Positions 63,189 to 64,000 of a DNA stretch of 64,000 nt are shown piece by piece. Positions within the stretch are counted from its first letter, which is position 1, and every line of letters begins with the position of its first letter. The translations under genes were made by a program, and so were the position numbers. The notes under the pieces were generated by a model that saw only the letters and a list, made by a program, of their open reading frames with translations, had not been told where the DNA came from and ran no database searches. Source of the stretch: RYN-122 sp963761655 (GTDB lineage Bacteria > Actinomycetota > Actinomycetes > Mycobacteriales > SCTD01); contig CAVXHI010000010.1 in the NCBI GenBank assembly GCA_963761655.1, positions 140,289-204,288 on the forward strand. Direction: 5' to 3'.

Positions 63189-64000
63189 TCAGCCGCCGGA
63201 GCCGACCGTCAGTACGCCCCGCGCCCCCGCAGACGACGGCGCCGTCTTGGCCAGGATCGCCAGGTCCAGCCCGAGCGACCAGTTCTCGACGTACTGCAGG
63301 TCCAGGCGCACGGTCTCGTCCCACGACAGGTCGCTGCGTCCGCTGATCTGCCACAGGCCGGTCATGCCGGGCTTGACCAGCAGCCGGCGGCGGGCGTGGC
63401 CCGTGTAGCGCGTCGACCTCGCTCGGCAGCGGCGGCCGCGGGCCCGACCAGCGACATCTGCCCGCGAGCGACGTTGACCAGCTGCGGCAGCTCGTCCAGC
63501 GAGTACTTGCGCAGGAACGCCCCCAGCGGCGTGACCCGCGGGTCGTCGCGGACCTTGAACAGCACGCCCTCGTGCTCGTTGAGGTGCCCAGCTCCTCGCA
63601 GCCGGCTCCGCGTCCTCCTGCATCGAGCGGAACTTCCAGACGCTGAACAGCGGCCGTCCCGCCCACCCGCTCCTGGCGGAAGAGGGCCGGCCCGGGGCTG
63701 GTCGAGCCGCACGGCGAGGGCCAGCGCCGAGCAGGACCGGCGCCAGCAGGAGGAGCGACAGCGCCACGACGCGGTCGAAGGCCGCCTTGGCCACCTTCCG
63801 CGCGCCGCTGAGCTCCGGCTCGTCCAGGTGCAGCAGCGGCAGGCCCGCGACAGGCCGGATGTTGATGCGGCTGCCGGTCACGTTGGTCAGCGCCGGGGCG
63901 ACGAGCAGGTCGACGCCGGTGCCCTCGAGCTCGTAGGACAGCTGCCGGAGCGACCTCGCCGTTGAGCCCCGGTGACGCCGTGACCGCCACGGTGTCGGCC
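63189..64000 (-). pseudogene. Polyprenyl-phosphate sugar transferase (WbaP/WcaJ type), partial and frameshifted
   Basis: Initiating enzyme that puts the first sugar phosphate on undecaprenyl phosphate. The N-terminus lies beyond the window. Blocks: VTGSRINIRPVAGLPLLHLD, KVAKAAFDRVVALSLLLLAP (membrane helix), LFSVWKFRSMQEDAE, HLNEHEGVLFKVRDDPRVTP, LGAFLRKYSLDELPQLVNVA, RGQMSLVGP, VKPGMTGLWQISGRSDLSWD and RLDLQYVENWSLGLDLAILA. All hallmarks of the bacterial sugar transferase domain are present in several frames; at least four breaks. It begins the polysaccharide pathway encoded across 39-64 kb. Confidence 0.85.

Overview
The window comes from a very high-GC (about 73%) actinobacterium. Support for this: a mycothiol biosynthesis gene (mshA), a SenX3/PhoU phosphate-sensing pair, an HbhA-like protein with its XRE regulator, many GTGA/ATGA start-stop overlaps, and TANNNT -10 boxes 6-7 nt upstream of start codons (leaderless transcription). 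A SsgA/SsgB-family protein and an RsiG anti-sigma factor with both c-di-GMP-binding helices point to a filamentous or spore-forming lineage (Frankiales/Kineosporiales/Geodermatophilales-like). The genus cannot be fixed from the sequence.

Region 1 (1-19.6 kb) is mostly conserved actinobacterial core. It reads senX3 (partial) <-> phoU, gpm, mshA with two YbjN-domain genes, and XRE-hbhA-DUF2516-hydrolase, which resembles the M. tuberculosis Rv0474-Rv0491 neighbourhood. Into it are set a sortase-anchored sialidase-like protein, a broken DUF222/HNH gene, hydrolases, an SDR, a methyltransferase, a SsgB-like gene and a WxL/DUF916 surface-protein pair.

Region 2 (19.7-29.1 kb) holds an AlgX-like SGNH protein, an RsbW-like ATPase and a tightly overlapped minus-strand chain: rsiG, asparaginase, a 51-aa membrane peptide, a 612-aa polytopic membrane protein, a 60-aa membrane peptide and a MerR regulator. 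A DUF4388/coiled-coil protein is transcribed divergently from rsiG.

Region 3 (29.2-38.6 kb) carries ygfZ, three consecutive secreted proteins that share one C-terminal module of about 150 residues, a Fur-family regulator, pabC and a GAF-GGDEF diguanylate cyclase with an intact I-site. PIN-domain remnants flank the cyclase.

Region 4 (39.4-64 kb) is a surface polysaccharide cluster. It contains a WecG/TagA enzyme, about eight glycosyltransferases, a Wzm/Wzt ABC exporter, a Wzy-like polymerase, a Wzz-like protein, a BY-kinase, DUF4012 and LPXTG proteins, GDP-mannose dehydratase, a nucleotide-sugar dehydrogenase and the start of a polyprenyl-phosphate sugar transferase. Reading frames here are broken very often, up to roughly one break per 150-250 bp between 39 and 50 kb, yet motifs stay conserved on both sides of each break. 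That suggests base-calling indels more than decay, so protein sequences in this part should be treated as composites.

I saw no tRNA, rRNA, CRISPR array, complete transposon or replication origin. No stretch longer than 300 bases lacks an assigned feature.
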